A stretch of DNA of 64,000 nucleotides from positions 27,582 through 91,581 of the forward strand of contig JABANN010000057.1 in the NCBI GenBank assembly GCA_013115125.1. Reading direction: 5' to 3'. Source of the stretch: Perkinsus olseni. Its lineage: Eukaryota > Perkinsozoa > Perkinsida. A program made the position numbers and the translations under genes. The number at the start of each line of letters is the position of its first letter. The first letter of the stretch is position 1. Under the pieces are notes generated by a model that searched no databases, was not told the origin of the DNA, and worked only from the letters and a program-made list of their open reading frames with translations. Positions 1 through 10,906 of this stretch are shown one piece after another.

Positions 1-3000
1 GTGCAGCTTTTTGGGCAGGGCTCTCGAGGACTGGCATCGTGTGGAACGGGTGAGCGGCTGCTGGTCGGACAGCCGGTAGGTCATCTCAGGTTATTCGAAA
101 TATTGCTGCAAGGGACTGTCTGGGTGCTGAGCGGTCCGACTGCCACTTGGCAATGCCTTCTGAGGGGTAGGTGCGCTTAGGCTGGCTCCCTAGGGGGAGA
201 ATCGGCTCAGGTCCCTCTTTGATTACATCCCCGTGATGGATGCTTCCGGGTGGTTGGCTTGCCGCTCGCAACTGAATGGTGGATGCAGGCTGCTGCTGCT
301 CCCAACGGCTCCACAGGCTGGAGCCTTGGCGCTGTTGCCTCGCCTTGCTGCCTCGAGCGAGCGAATGTGCGTAGTACTGCGAGGCCCTCGAGGGTGTGGC
401 AAATCTACCATCATCAGTAGCCTCGCGGAGAGGCCATTTGAGAGCCGCTACCGAGACAGGTAAATCACCGCAGTCGGCCGGAGTATCATCTGAGGGAGGG
501 ATCCTAGGTTGATGATAATGACCACAGCTGCGACAGGCTCGAATGATATACAGAAATGCCTTGAGGAGGGAGTGGTGAAGCGCACCCGAGGTGGCGCCGC
601 GCCTTCCCAAAGGGAACATGGGCCGCGAGCAGATACTTTCGGCTCGGCTGGTGGGGAGGGCACAATGGTGGTGATAGAGGATTTGCATTTGGCCAAGCAG
701 GTGGAGGGAGTGCAGCCTGCGGTGGAGTTCCTCAGGGGGGTGGGTGATGGAAATCGCCCTTGAGCGACTGGCTAATGATGCAGGTTGTGATGACGCGAGG
801 ATGGTTGGATCGATCAGCGTGGCGCAGGGTCAAGGTTGAGGGTAATGTTCACTGGGTCGTTAGTATGACCTCGCCACTGAACGGGGGGAGTGCTGGCCAG
901 TCCCAGGGCTTCGGGCCTCATAGTAGGCTCTTGAAGGACGCTATCACGGTAATGATGCTGAGAACACGAGCGTTCTGCCGCTGCTTCGTTTCTGAGTAGT
1001 CCTATTCAGATCGGCCTCCCAAGCGTATCCAATGCAAGCATGGAAGCCATCTACAGTGAAGTGATATCTCGCGTTTTCTTGAGGGGTAGTGTCGTCTCTT
1101 GGCCGCTGGCTTGACCACCCATTCCTCAAGGTTCCGGTGAGTCAACCGCCACCCTAAGAGGTTCCACTGGGCTGGAAAGTATCTCTAACGTCATCAGAGT
1201 GTACGGCTGGATAGGAGAGAAGGACTGACTTTCGCTTTTGCAGGTATCGTGAACAGACCGGCCCTCTCAGCACGAGTATGTGGCGATATGAACTTGGCCG
1301 CACCCTTGAGGCCTGCTCGCTTGGGGAGGGTCAGGCTTTGATCCGTGAGATACGAGATGATATCCTTTGCGGTGCGGACGGAACGACTGACGTCCTCGAG
1401 GGCATGTTGCCGGAGCAAGAAGATATCACGGCTGTGGTGGAGGGAAAGTTGGAAACATTCCGCTCTGTCACTGATCTCTTGGAGTATCTAAGAAGGAAGC
1501 TGGCTGGCACAGCGATGAGCTCTTTTGCCTTGTGGCCAGACATGGTGCGGCATAAGTCCCGACTCGCTGCCCACCTCCCCTTTCCAGGTCAGGACGATCG
1601 CTGGCTTGAGCTGTGTGCTCACGAGAGCTAATGGCCACGTTACACTGCTGGGCGAGCAGCCTGGCATTGTTGGCAAGGCTGTTGTCGTCCGACTCACTTG
1701 CTTCCTTGCTGGAGTGCAGCTACAGGAGCTGGATGCCTCCGATCTCGCAGAGAATGTGTGCTTGGAGGAAACAGCTGCCGTGGTGGGCTCGAGGAGGGGT
1801 CATCGACTCAGAAAGTACATCTCCCTCAGTGCTCGACCGAGGTGGTAGTGATGATCCGGAACTCGAACGCCCTCACCAACGGGGCGTTGCAGAGCATCTC
1901 GCGCCTGACGAGCATGGTGAGTTAAGTTGATCAGACACAGTGGCTCCGGGTTCTGTAGGGCCGAACGAGTCGGTCGACGGGCAGCGATCATGGTGGACAG
2001 GGCGAGGCTAGGTGAGGTAACCCTCTAACAGGCAGAGGCGGATGGGAACCTGTGTAGAGCGGGTAACGTCCACGTCGTGCTGTGCGTGGAGACGGCCGAA
2101 TCTGGCCTGTTGGAAGCGTGGGCGCGGAGGTTTCCGGAGATACTGAAGACCTGTGTGAGGCTGAGGTACTGAACTCTTGCGAGGCGAATAGAGTCGGAAA
2201 TCGCCGCTGCTCCTAGGCAAAAGACGTGGACTCAGGACATCCGCCGTATCGTGTTGAGGGCAAAGCTTGAAGCGGTCGCTGGGCAGTTCGATGAGCTTCA
2301 TGTAAACGACCTCGCCAGGCGTCACAGTCGCGCACTTGCCATTCGCTTGGCCATGTTTAGATTGGCAAGATGATTGACGCCTTCTTGGCCGTGGCTGAAG
2401 ACGACCGGCATTTGATGACGTTATTAGAATGCTTCAGTCGCCTCTTCCTGAGGAGGAAGAACACTCTCGAGGAGGTGAGGTTGGGCCTTCACCGTCCCCC
2501 TCCTCGAGCTCAGTGTGCAGATGCTCACCGGCGCCCAGGACTGTTGCGATCGGCTTGAATGTATCGTACAATGGATCGAAGGGACGAGGGAGCTTTTCGC
2601 CGGTGGGCTCCAGCCACACGCACTCGGCCTACTGACGGACAGAATCCACGCTGTCGAGGGGGTGAGGCTCGCGCATGACGCCTCTCCGAGTAGACGTCTG
2701 ACATGCCGACTTATCAGAGTGTTGATACCGCCGTGGCAGCTGATGCTGCGGAGAACGCTTGGCCCAGCTTGGAGGCGGCAGAGGCTGAGCGAGCCCCATC
2801 TGAGGATGCACTTGCTGGTCCGCGAGGAGGGTTGGACAGGGCCAATAGGCTGACCGAGGTGCTTACCGTTGGCCCATGGTCACAGTTCATTACGCTTCGG
2901 ACCATGTTGGTCCTTGGATGGTTGGCTGTCGCCCCAGGTTCTCGAGTCTGCCCGTACCGCTGTGTGGGAGCCTCAGCGCTCCTTCGCCGAGGCCAACCTG

Positions 3001-6000
3001 GTGTCTCTGGCTGGCGATGCGCTGCTCTCTGCATTGCTGCTGACCTCACTCGATGGGGATGGGGCTGCTAGTCGTGTCCATGGCATGGAATCTTGCAAGG
3101 TCTTGATGGAAAGGCTTGGTATACCATACGACCAGGACTACTCACTGGCGAGGTTCACGTCAAGGGAGGTAGGCCAGGCTGCCGCTCTGGATGCGACGAG
3201 GAGGCTGCCAGATCAACGGAGTGCGGAGGGAAAACCCGATGTATAGCGGGCTCCTCCGGGCTGCTGTAGTAGAATATATGGTGAAGACTGGAGCTGAACG
3301 GGTACTCATTGCGGAGCTACACGGGCAAGCAAGGCCGCCCCGTTGTGGAGGAGACTCTGTTGTTGTGAGGGGCGAGAGCCTTCCTGAGATCAGCATGAGA
3401 AGGAGTCTGAATCAGGTTGTCTCCGCTACCTCTCGGGACCTTCAGGCGACTTTGAACCAAGGAGTGGCCTCTGGAGCCGACATACTGGTAACGAACATCG
3501 GTAGGCAAACCCGAGGCGTGAAGGTTGCCGCAGCCTGTCGATATAATCAGGGGAGAGAGTCGGATCTGTAGTACAGGAGCTACGATCCTTGTCCACACTT
3601 GCTGAGGAGGGCGGGGACGGTACAACTGCGTCGAGGTAGGACTAACATGAGCCCCCTACAGCACGGCCGGGTCGTGGCCAGCGAGGAGCCCTACTTCATA
3701 ACGCTGGAGGGTATAGTCATGCCGTGCCCTCTTTTCTCAGGGTCTACATCGTGATTGATCGAGCATCGCGTCCAGTCGATGTGGCTGGCTGTGTGGGCGA
3801 TGGAATCTCCGCGGTCGACTTCTCGCTCGACAATGCTGCCATCTGTAGTTGGCTTCTGCATGCGGTAATATCATGGCGGTGCTGCTTCACCACCACCGAA
3901 TGCCGTATCCCTCACCGTAGCATGTCCAGTGCGTGTGAACAGTTCCCTGCATGGAAGAATTGGAGGGGCCATGACGCTCACGCAGGTTGTGGAGCAGAGT
4001 GCTCAGCCGCGAAGAGAGAAACCCGAGGCGAAGAAGGCTGCTAGCGCGTCCAGGCTGACTGAGCTGCGAGGAGCTTTGCCGCGCATGGTACTTGCCAGTG
4101 ACGAGACTCTTTATGACGAGGAAGAAACTGTGACTCGCATGTGTAACGAATGGGTATTGCAAAGCCTTCGGTCATAAGGGGCTCCGATGCCCTCACGGAG
4201 CTCTCGCTGCAGGCGAGATATGCGAGGAGATAACGCAAGCTCACCAGCAGCTGGCGGAAGAATCGGTGGTAGAGGTGAGAGTATCTACTGAGTCGTATGG
4301 GAGGTACATCCAAAACGGCTCGCCGTGTTGTCCTTACCCGACCAGCTGTGTCAGCTGTCTATGCTTGGACTAGGTACGAGTGGCTGGTGCGAGGTCTGGC
4401 TGCAGTTTACGGAGTAGTTCGCTTGATGCCCAGGCTAAGCGCTGACTATTGGTAGTCTAGCTTTGGGTGGTCACTCTTCCCTGCGTTTCATAGCTCTCGG
4501 CGGCGTCAGGATTCCGCCCGGCACCTTCGTCACCTGGTGTAAGGAGGGATTAGGGGACCGAGCTGGAGGTCCGGATGGCGATGGCGCCAATGCCGAGCAG
4601 CTGAAGCTCTGCATTAGCCACATCTTGCGGATGCTCCTCCTCGCATGCGACAAAGTGAGGTCCTCATTTTAGTGGGCTTAGATGATAGTGGTCTTGTGGC
4701 ATCGGTATAGTAGCTGTGTTTCAGCGTGACCATCTCGTACTCGCTCTAGCGGTCACTCTGGCACTGGAGTCGCTGAGCGGGCCTCAGTCAGATGTCTACC
4801 ATCAGTGTTTGAAGTTCTTATGCGGCGAGAGTACAGAATCCTGCGGGGAATCAAGTGAGCTACGGCAAGCTGATCTCGGTTCCGCCGGCCGGTATTCCTG
4901 CCCGGGCTCCTCGTTTCGTTTAGCACTGTTGTGGCTCGGTTAGGAGAGAGCCTCCCTGAGGACCTGAAGGAGCCTAGCGAGTGGTTAACAGAAGCGATAT
5001 GGCGCAATTTCAACCACCTGTGAGGCTGGCAGAGGTCCCGTCAAGTTTGACCGGATCTGTGCCGAATCTCTTCTCAGCGAACGGCTCGGGGGTCCCTTGC
5101 TGAACATCACGGCGAGCTTGTGTAAGGATCCGGCGCGATGGAACTGTGTGAGGTGCTCTGGCTGCGACTGGCCTTGCCAGCTCAGTGACGTCGAGAAAGC
5201 TGTGGTTTTGGTGGCATTGGACAGTGACTGCCTTGTGAGATTGGCTCCATCAGTGGCCGCCGGCTGATGAGATCCGCCCCTCAGAGTGCGCATTTGCAAT
5301 CACTCGTCTCAAAGGAATGGGACCTGGCCCTGCCATTCACCAGAAGAGACCTGCTGCTGCAGCTGACTAGGTTACCTCCCAGGGTGTATCCGATAACTGT
5401 GCTCTATGGGATAGCAGCTCGACTGCAGTACAGCATGGATATAGTGCAGAGAATATTGGTAGGGCATACCAATACTACTGGCAGCCAGTGGAGGAATCGT
5501 ATCAGGATATTCCACCTGAGAGAGTGATGGAGGTCATGTCGTTGGCCAGCATTGAGGAGTCGCGGCTCGAGGGTGTCGTCACCGAGGCCGCAAGGTGGGG
5601 ATACGTGACAGACTTCGTTCGGTGTCTCGGTTCTACGGCGGCATCTTCCACACCTGAGCAGCTAATGTTCGACCTTCTTAGCTCCGGTCGTGTAGTCTTC
5701 CTGCGGGACGCGGATTACGGGGTGAAAGCCTTGCTGGCGATCTGTGAGGCTCTGCGAAAGCTCAGCAGCGGTGTAGAGTCGAAAATCGCGGAGGGCTTCC
5801 GCATCATCCTGACTGTTGACGATGCATCAGTGCTTCCAAGCCAGGTGAGGGCCAAATCGACCGAACCACCGGGTCCCAAACAGGGAGGGGATGCTCAGGT
5901 ACTGGAGCATAGCGTCAAAGTCTCGGTGGCAGATGGCTGGGTTACGGATGCAGTTGGAGAGTGCCTGTAGGGTATGGGTGAAACTTCTCTAAGAGAGACA

Positions 6001-7604
6001 TAGCTAGAGTCCTGACCGCTGTATTGACTTGGTCCCACCGCAGGTCAACTCGAGAGGCCTCCAGAGGTTGTCGGCGACGGGAGCTCGACCGCCTCGTTGA
6101 CTTCCATTTGGCTGTAACTGATCCTGGGATGAACGCCGTGGCTAGGTACGCCCTCGTCTCCCGTCATTGCCTAGTCGTTAGCGAGAAGCAGTCATGTCTG
6201 CGCCCCAGATATTGCCACCCGCTAACAGAAGCAGATCTACGAGTAGCCGGGGAATTGCTCCTATCGACTGGGCCGAGCACAGAGACTGAGATACGCCAGA
6301 TGGACTATCTCATCAAGGACATTGTCTACGGCAGCGGGGATCGGATGCCTGACGACGAGGATGGCTGTGAGTTTCGGTCGTATCTATTCCTCGTTGTACG
6401 CCCTCGAAGGCCTCAGCTCCTCATATAAGGCAGCTTCGGTCCCAGCGCGGGTCTCCATAACTGCTGGAGTGGAGCATGAGTGAGACTGGCAAGTACGTAG
6501 GAGGGAGGAGCGTCTTGGTTGTTATGTAGGTCACCCGGCGCTCGGAGCTCATTCCCGAACGTGAGGAGACGCTGGGGGGAGCGGGAGGGTACCAGGCTGT
6601 GGAGTCGAAGTGGTTGAGACCAGTTCCGTTGATTCTCATTGTAGGAAAGAGGCTTGCAACCCTTCTGGGTATCGACAAGCGACGGATAGTCGACCCCGTA
6701 CACAGCAGCTCACAGCTGGGACCCGACCTCCCTGCTTTGGCGGAGGGTCTGAGGCGCGGCTATCCTGATCGCCGGTGGGTGTCATATTAACGTGGGTGAG
6801 ACTCGCGGCCGAGAGATAGTGCAGGTTGGATGGCAGTATCTTTGATCACATCCTGCACGCTGAATGCGAAGACTTCGATTGTGCCTTGGCGGAGATCTCA
6901 GTGGATAACCACGGCTGGACAGAGGAACAGAGGTCTCTCCAAATCCGTCTTATGAGCGCACAGGAAAGATTCCTTCGACAGTGGTACCACTTGGTTCAGC
7001 CTAGCATCATGCTCATTCTGCCATCCAGGATCGAGTCGGGACCACCCAGGGAGTGGGCGCTGGGCCTCCTCTCGCGACCGGGTCGGCTCCTGATTGCTGT
7101 GCTTGCAGCGGCCAGGTGTGACGTAGGCCAAGGGGAGTTGGTGTGGAGGTTGAGCGCGGCATCTGCGGACACTTCCCCTACTTCGGCGGAAGGTCAGACT
7201 AGCGGACTCATCGTGAGTGCCCTCCAGCGATGGCTGATGAGTGTTTTTCACGGTTCCTCTCACTATTAGATAAGTGCCTTGCATGTGGTGGAAGGCCGTC
7301 GGGGTTACCACAGTAGAGCGACGGGGAGCATGGAATCGCTAGAGGAACCCGCATACCGGCTGCCTGCCATGCTACTGCGCCCAACAACGCCGCCACCTAG
7401 AAGCACCTCTCAGAGCACAGAGGAAGGCATTTACTGCACTGCGATCGTCTCGAGGAATCGCGGGTCGATTGGAGTGGCCAGGCGCCGCTGGTGGCAACTG
7501 GTTTTCTCAGGCACCTCATAGACGTCGAGCTAGCAGTTGAGGACGGCGAAACGAGGATCCTGCTCCCCCCGATGGGTGCCTTCATCCTCCTCGTCACCCC
7601 ATGA
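1..7604 (+). CDS. Divergent dynein heavy chain, C-terminal half (5' end outside window)
   Basis: Multi-exon gene read in order as the dynein motor. AAA3 has an intact P-loop (GPRGCGKST, 383-409) and a Walker B-like VVIEDLH near 665-690. AAA4 begins near 1620 with the pattern of 'RGHALLVGVGGSGR' but reads GHVTLLGEQPGIVGKA, so its P-loop is degenerate. The base of stalk coiled coil 1 lies at 2370-2480 (LFLRRKNTLEE), the end of coiled coil 2 at 2760-2880 (SLEAAEAER, LDRANRLTEV), then AAA5 with LAGDALLSALLL (about 3010) and ADILVTNIG (about 3475), FRLY-type strand at 3735, AAA6 with VFQRDHLVLALAV (4715), the C-terminal linker IVYGSGDRMPDD (6325, compare INYGGRVTDD) and a GPPREWALGLL block (7045, compare PPxxFWLSGFF). 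Stop TGA at 7602-7604 ends a conserved-looking tail. The family powers microtubule movement in cilia or cytoplasm. Sequence is far from typical dyneins; identity as a dynein is clear from the ordered motifs, subclass is not. Confidence 0.85.
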
Positions 7605-7631
7605 TCTCCTAATTCCTATGTGACATGTGCC

Positions 7632-9775
7632 ATGTCGTCTCCTGATTGCCATCTTTCGTTGCGGTTGAGTTCTCCTAGTGTTATGACTCGAAGGGATGGG
7701 ACAGGTGGTACATTTTTGGTCATCACTATGAGACCGCAACGGCCGCCGCCGCCACCACCGCCGAACCATCGAACAGAGATCGCTTTGCTGGTCGACAAGG
7801 CAATTTCTGTATTGCAAAGTAGGCCGGACTGGGGTCGTTCTGCATGGATCATCATCGCTCGGCTGGGGATGGATGTGGTCGTTTCAGTGACGATATCGGC
7901 CTTGGCTCGGGAGAGGGACATCCTGGATGATGAGTGGCGGAGATTAGGGGAGACTCAGGAGCACGAGGGACTCTCTGCCGTCCACGCTCACACCATACCA
8001 ACAGAACCCTCCGCTGAGACTGACCACGTACCCTCTATTGAAGATGGGGCTGTAGGGTTTCGATGCTCGAGACTGCGAGGTGTATGGCTATGGCCCAGGT
8101 TAGCGTGTCGGACCTCCTGCCACCTGCACCCCAGGGGAATGACCCTGTGTCAGCAGCAGCCGCTGTCGCTGCTATAGACTTCGACTCGCACGCTGCAATC
8201 TCCCCTATGAGAGCAGTAGCGGCAGCGGCGGCAGCTCAACAGCTTTCTTCTCGCGGGCGTGGGGGCCGCAGGTCTAGTGGAATACCTGGCGTTAGCTGGC
8301 ATTCTCAGACAGGTAAGGGCATCGGTGTCACTGTCTTACTCAGGGTCCCGCGCTGTAGGTCGCTGGGTTGCGCGCTGGACCGGTGACGACAAGAAGGAGC
8401 ACTCGAAGGGGTTCTCAGCCAAGCGACACGGTGATGCCAAGGCCCTTCAGATGGCAGTCGGTAAGTGATGAGTGGGAAGCTACTACTGCCCCTCAGAAGT
8501 GCTTGCTTAGCCACTAGAAGAGCAATGCACGTTCGAGCCTCGGACCATTCTTCACCAATCGGTGAGGATGCCGCCATGACCCCGCCCTCTGAGGGGTCGG
8601 AAGCGAACGAGGAGCCTGCTGCTAAGAGGAGTCGTGACGAAGGGCAGCTATGTACTTACTCTGTGGTCCCTTGGTGGTCACGCCTCCTCCTCAGACGAGA
8701 CAATATCGGCCCTAGCTCAACTGGCAAGTGACCCCGTTCTCGGGCATCCAGGCCCGCCAGAACGGTTAACGACGGTGGAGGATTGCCTCGCCTTGTGTGA
8801 CCTTGGCACTGTAATACACCACTCGGTTCCTTGTCGCCGGAATGACGATCTTATGCTGTTAACAGTTGGGGTCGCATCCTCTCACGCCAGAAGCCGAACG
8901 AGAGGTCGCCGAGGCCGTGCTACCTCCCCTCCCTTCTGGGGCTCATGCCAGTACGGACCGACCCAGCGGAGTGAGTCTCTCGTTGACGGTGTAGTATTGC
9001 CCAACGGGCCTGCGCTGCTCAGGTACAAGGCGTGACCTGGCATCCACTCAACCGCACATGGGCTACACGGTGGCGGGAGTCCGAGGGTCAGCAGCGGAGC
9101 AAGAGCTTTGCGGTGTCCAAGTATGGAGACGATGGAGCCTTCAGACTCGCTATCAGACTACGGAAGGTAAGCCGCTGTTGACGCATGCATTCAGAGGTGA
9201 CTTGAGGAACTCCTTTCCGCGCCAGTATTGAAGGAGTGACAAATCGATGCTGCTGGTTTGTCCTAAGCTACGATGTCTTCCTTCAGCTCCTAGAAGATTT
9301 GGGCTTCGTCTCGCCGCACCTCGGTCGACCGTCAGAGCGAGGCACTCCTCCACCGGTGGCGTCTCTCCCGAGCACCGAGGCATGGATACCTAGTGCCATG
9401 CCAGTGGTGGCCGAGGAGCAGGCCTCGGACCATGCGGCGGCGATGCCACATCGTGGACCTGGTGCTAAGATGAGAAGTGGCGTCCCCGGCGTGACTTGGA
9501 ACGAGACCTATCAAATGTGGGTTGCGAGGTGGCGTGAGGAGCCTAAGGGTAGGCTGATGTCTGTTCTTCCGAGGAGCCCGTGAGTTTTAGCCTCAGGTCG
9601 AGAGAACAGTCGGACATTCTCGGTGAAGCAGTATGGAGCGCATGAGGCCTTGCAAATGGCAATTGATTATAGACGAATGATGGAGGACGTCGGAAGGGTG
9701 TGTCTCCCGAGAGGAGCAACATCTTCGGCGGCTGCCACGATGGCACATCACGCCGAAACTGCAGAAGACGATTAA
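7632..9775 (+). CDS. Three-AP2-domain protein, likely ApiAP2-type transcription factor
   Basis: Three AP2 domains lie in order. The first is split by an intron (8313-8358): SGIPGVSWHSQTG joins RWVARWTGDDKKEHSKGF. The second starts at 9023 (GVTWHPLNRTWATRWRE, KSFAVSKYGDDGAF). The third starts near 9470 (SGVPGVTWNETYQMWVARW) and continues after an intron at 9549-9596 (SRTFSVKQYGAHEALQMA). Each shows the GV.W....W.A.W and (K/R)(S/T)F....(Y/H)G core of the family. Other introns fit at 8461-8510 and 8652-8694. Stop TAA ends at 9775, only about 108 bases before ERCC1. The N-terminal part is unsure: an open frame from ATG 7632 has a proline run, while AP2-1 is in a frame open from ATG 8063, and I could not find a clean splice joining the two. 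AP2 domains bind DNA and act as the main specific transcription factors of apicomplexans and relatives. Confidence 0.75.
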
Positions 9776-9882
9776 TGAACAATATCATTATCTTGCCTGA
9801 GCCGTACGAGCTCCGTCACTCTTGCGTTTGAAAGGTTGGAGACAGAGTAGGGTGTAGCATCAGCCTACTGTTGTGCCTTGTT

Positions 9883-10751
9883 ATGTCACGACTGAAAGCC
9901 AACCCACGGATAAAGAGTAGGCCGGCGGATGATAGAACTCAGCACCACTACGGCTTCGCGTCACAGATGATCCGGTCGTGAATCACTTGGTCAACGCGGC
10001 ACCATTCTACGACGATACGCTAGTCCCAGATTTTGCAGTAGAGAACAACACAGCGATACTCTACACAACGTAGGCTTTTGTGTTTCCCATCTCATCGCTA
10101 AGGACTATCATTCTAGGTTGGGCACCTACCGGCGAAAGCGAGACGAGCTGCCGAAGCGCGTTCGCGATCTGGGCCGAGTGAAGCCGCCGTACCGTGTGAA
10201 TGTCTTATTGTGTTTGGTAGCAGCATCGGGCGCCACGCCTGCGTTGTTGTCATCCCTCCTCCTTCAGGTTGATATCCCTGCTGCAGAGGCCGGGGAGTGC
10301 TTAGAGGCTCTGAATCTCATTGCCGCCAACACTGGCCTCTCCCTGCTTCTTGCCTGGTCTAGCGTGGAGGCCTCGCGTTATGTTCAAACCTTGTATAAAT
10401 ATCAAGGTGCTCTCCTCGACATCGAGCGCTGCAGCGTTACGATCAATTCAATGGTATTTAGGCAAAGAAGCATCCATCATCCGAGGGGTGCATCGCGTGG
10501 CTGCCGACGACTTCATGGGTCGAGCAAGAGAGGCTCTGACCGCCGTTCGTGGATCTGCAACCAGGACTGATGTTGAGAATCTTTACAAACGCTTCGGGTA
10601 CTGTGACTGCGAAGAAATCAGCAGTGTTGGATGCTCTCTCAGGACTTTCGCTGGTATCGTATCAGCAACCAAAGGAGAAGTGATGCAGATACACGGAATA
10701 GGAGAGTCCAAGGCCCAAGTATTAGACCGCTGTTTCAATGAGAAATTTTGA
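9883..10751 (+). CDS. ERCC1: ERCC1/Rad10 nucleotide excision repair protein
   Basis: Non-catalytic partner of XPF in the structure-specific endonuclease of nucleotide excision and crosslink repair. Likely exons are 9883-9916, 9943-10069, 10117-10406 and 10462-10751, giving a phase-consistent 246-residue protein. The central domain shows DPVVNHLVNAAPF (compare GNPVLKHVRNVPWEF), YRVNVLLCLVAASG, the VDIP segment and LLLAWSSVEASRYVQTLYKYQ (compare LILAWSPEEAGRYLETYK). The C-terminal tandem helix-hairpin-helix domain ends with EVMQIHGIGESKAQVLDRCF, with the second hairpin GIG intact. It is shorter than human ERCC1 (about 297) mainly by a nearly absent N-terminal region. The first intron would be only 26 nt; without it the frame upstream of DPVV meets a stop, so either this micro-intron is real or the start lies elsewhere. 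Confidence 0.85.
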
Positions 10752-10906
10752 TAACCATTTGACCATATTCTGAGGCCATGAGTTCTTCGTCGTGTTGTGA
10801 CGGTGCGGTCGCTTGCTCGGTTCGAATCGATTACCCGGGCGAGCGCGTATGCGATTGCTGATGATGTCAAGCGTATTGCTGTTTTGATCTTTGCGGTTTG
10901 CTTACT

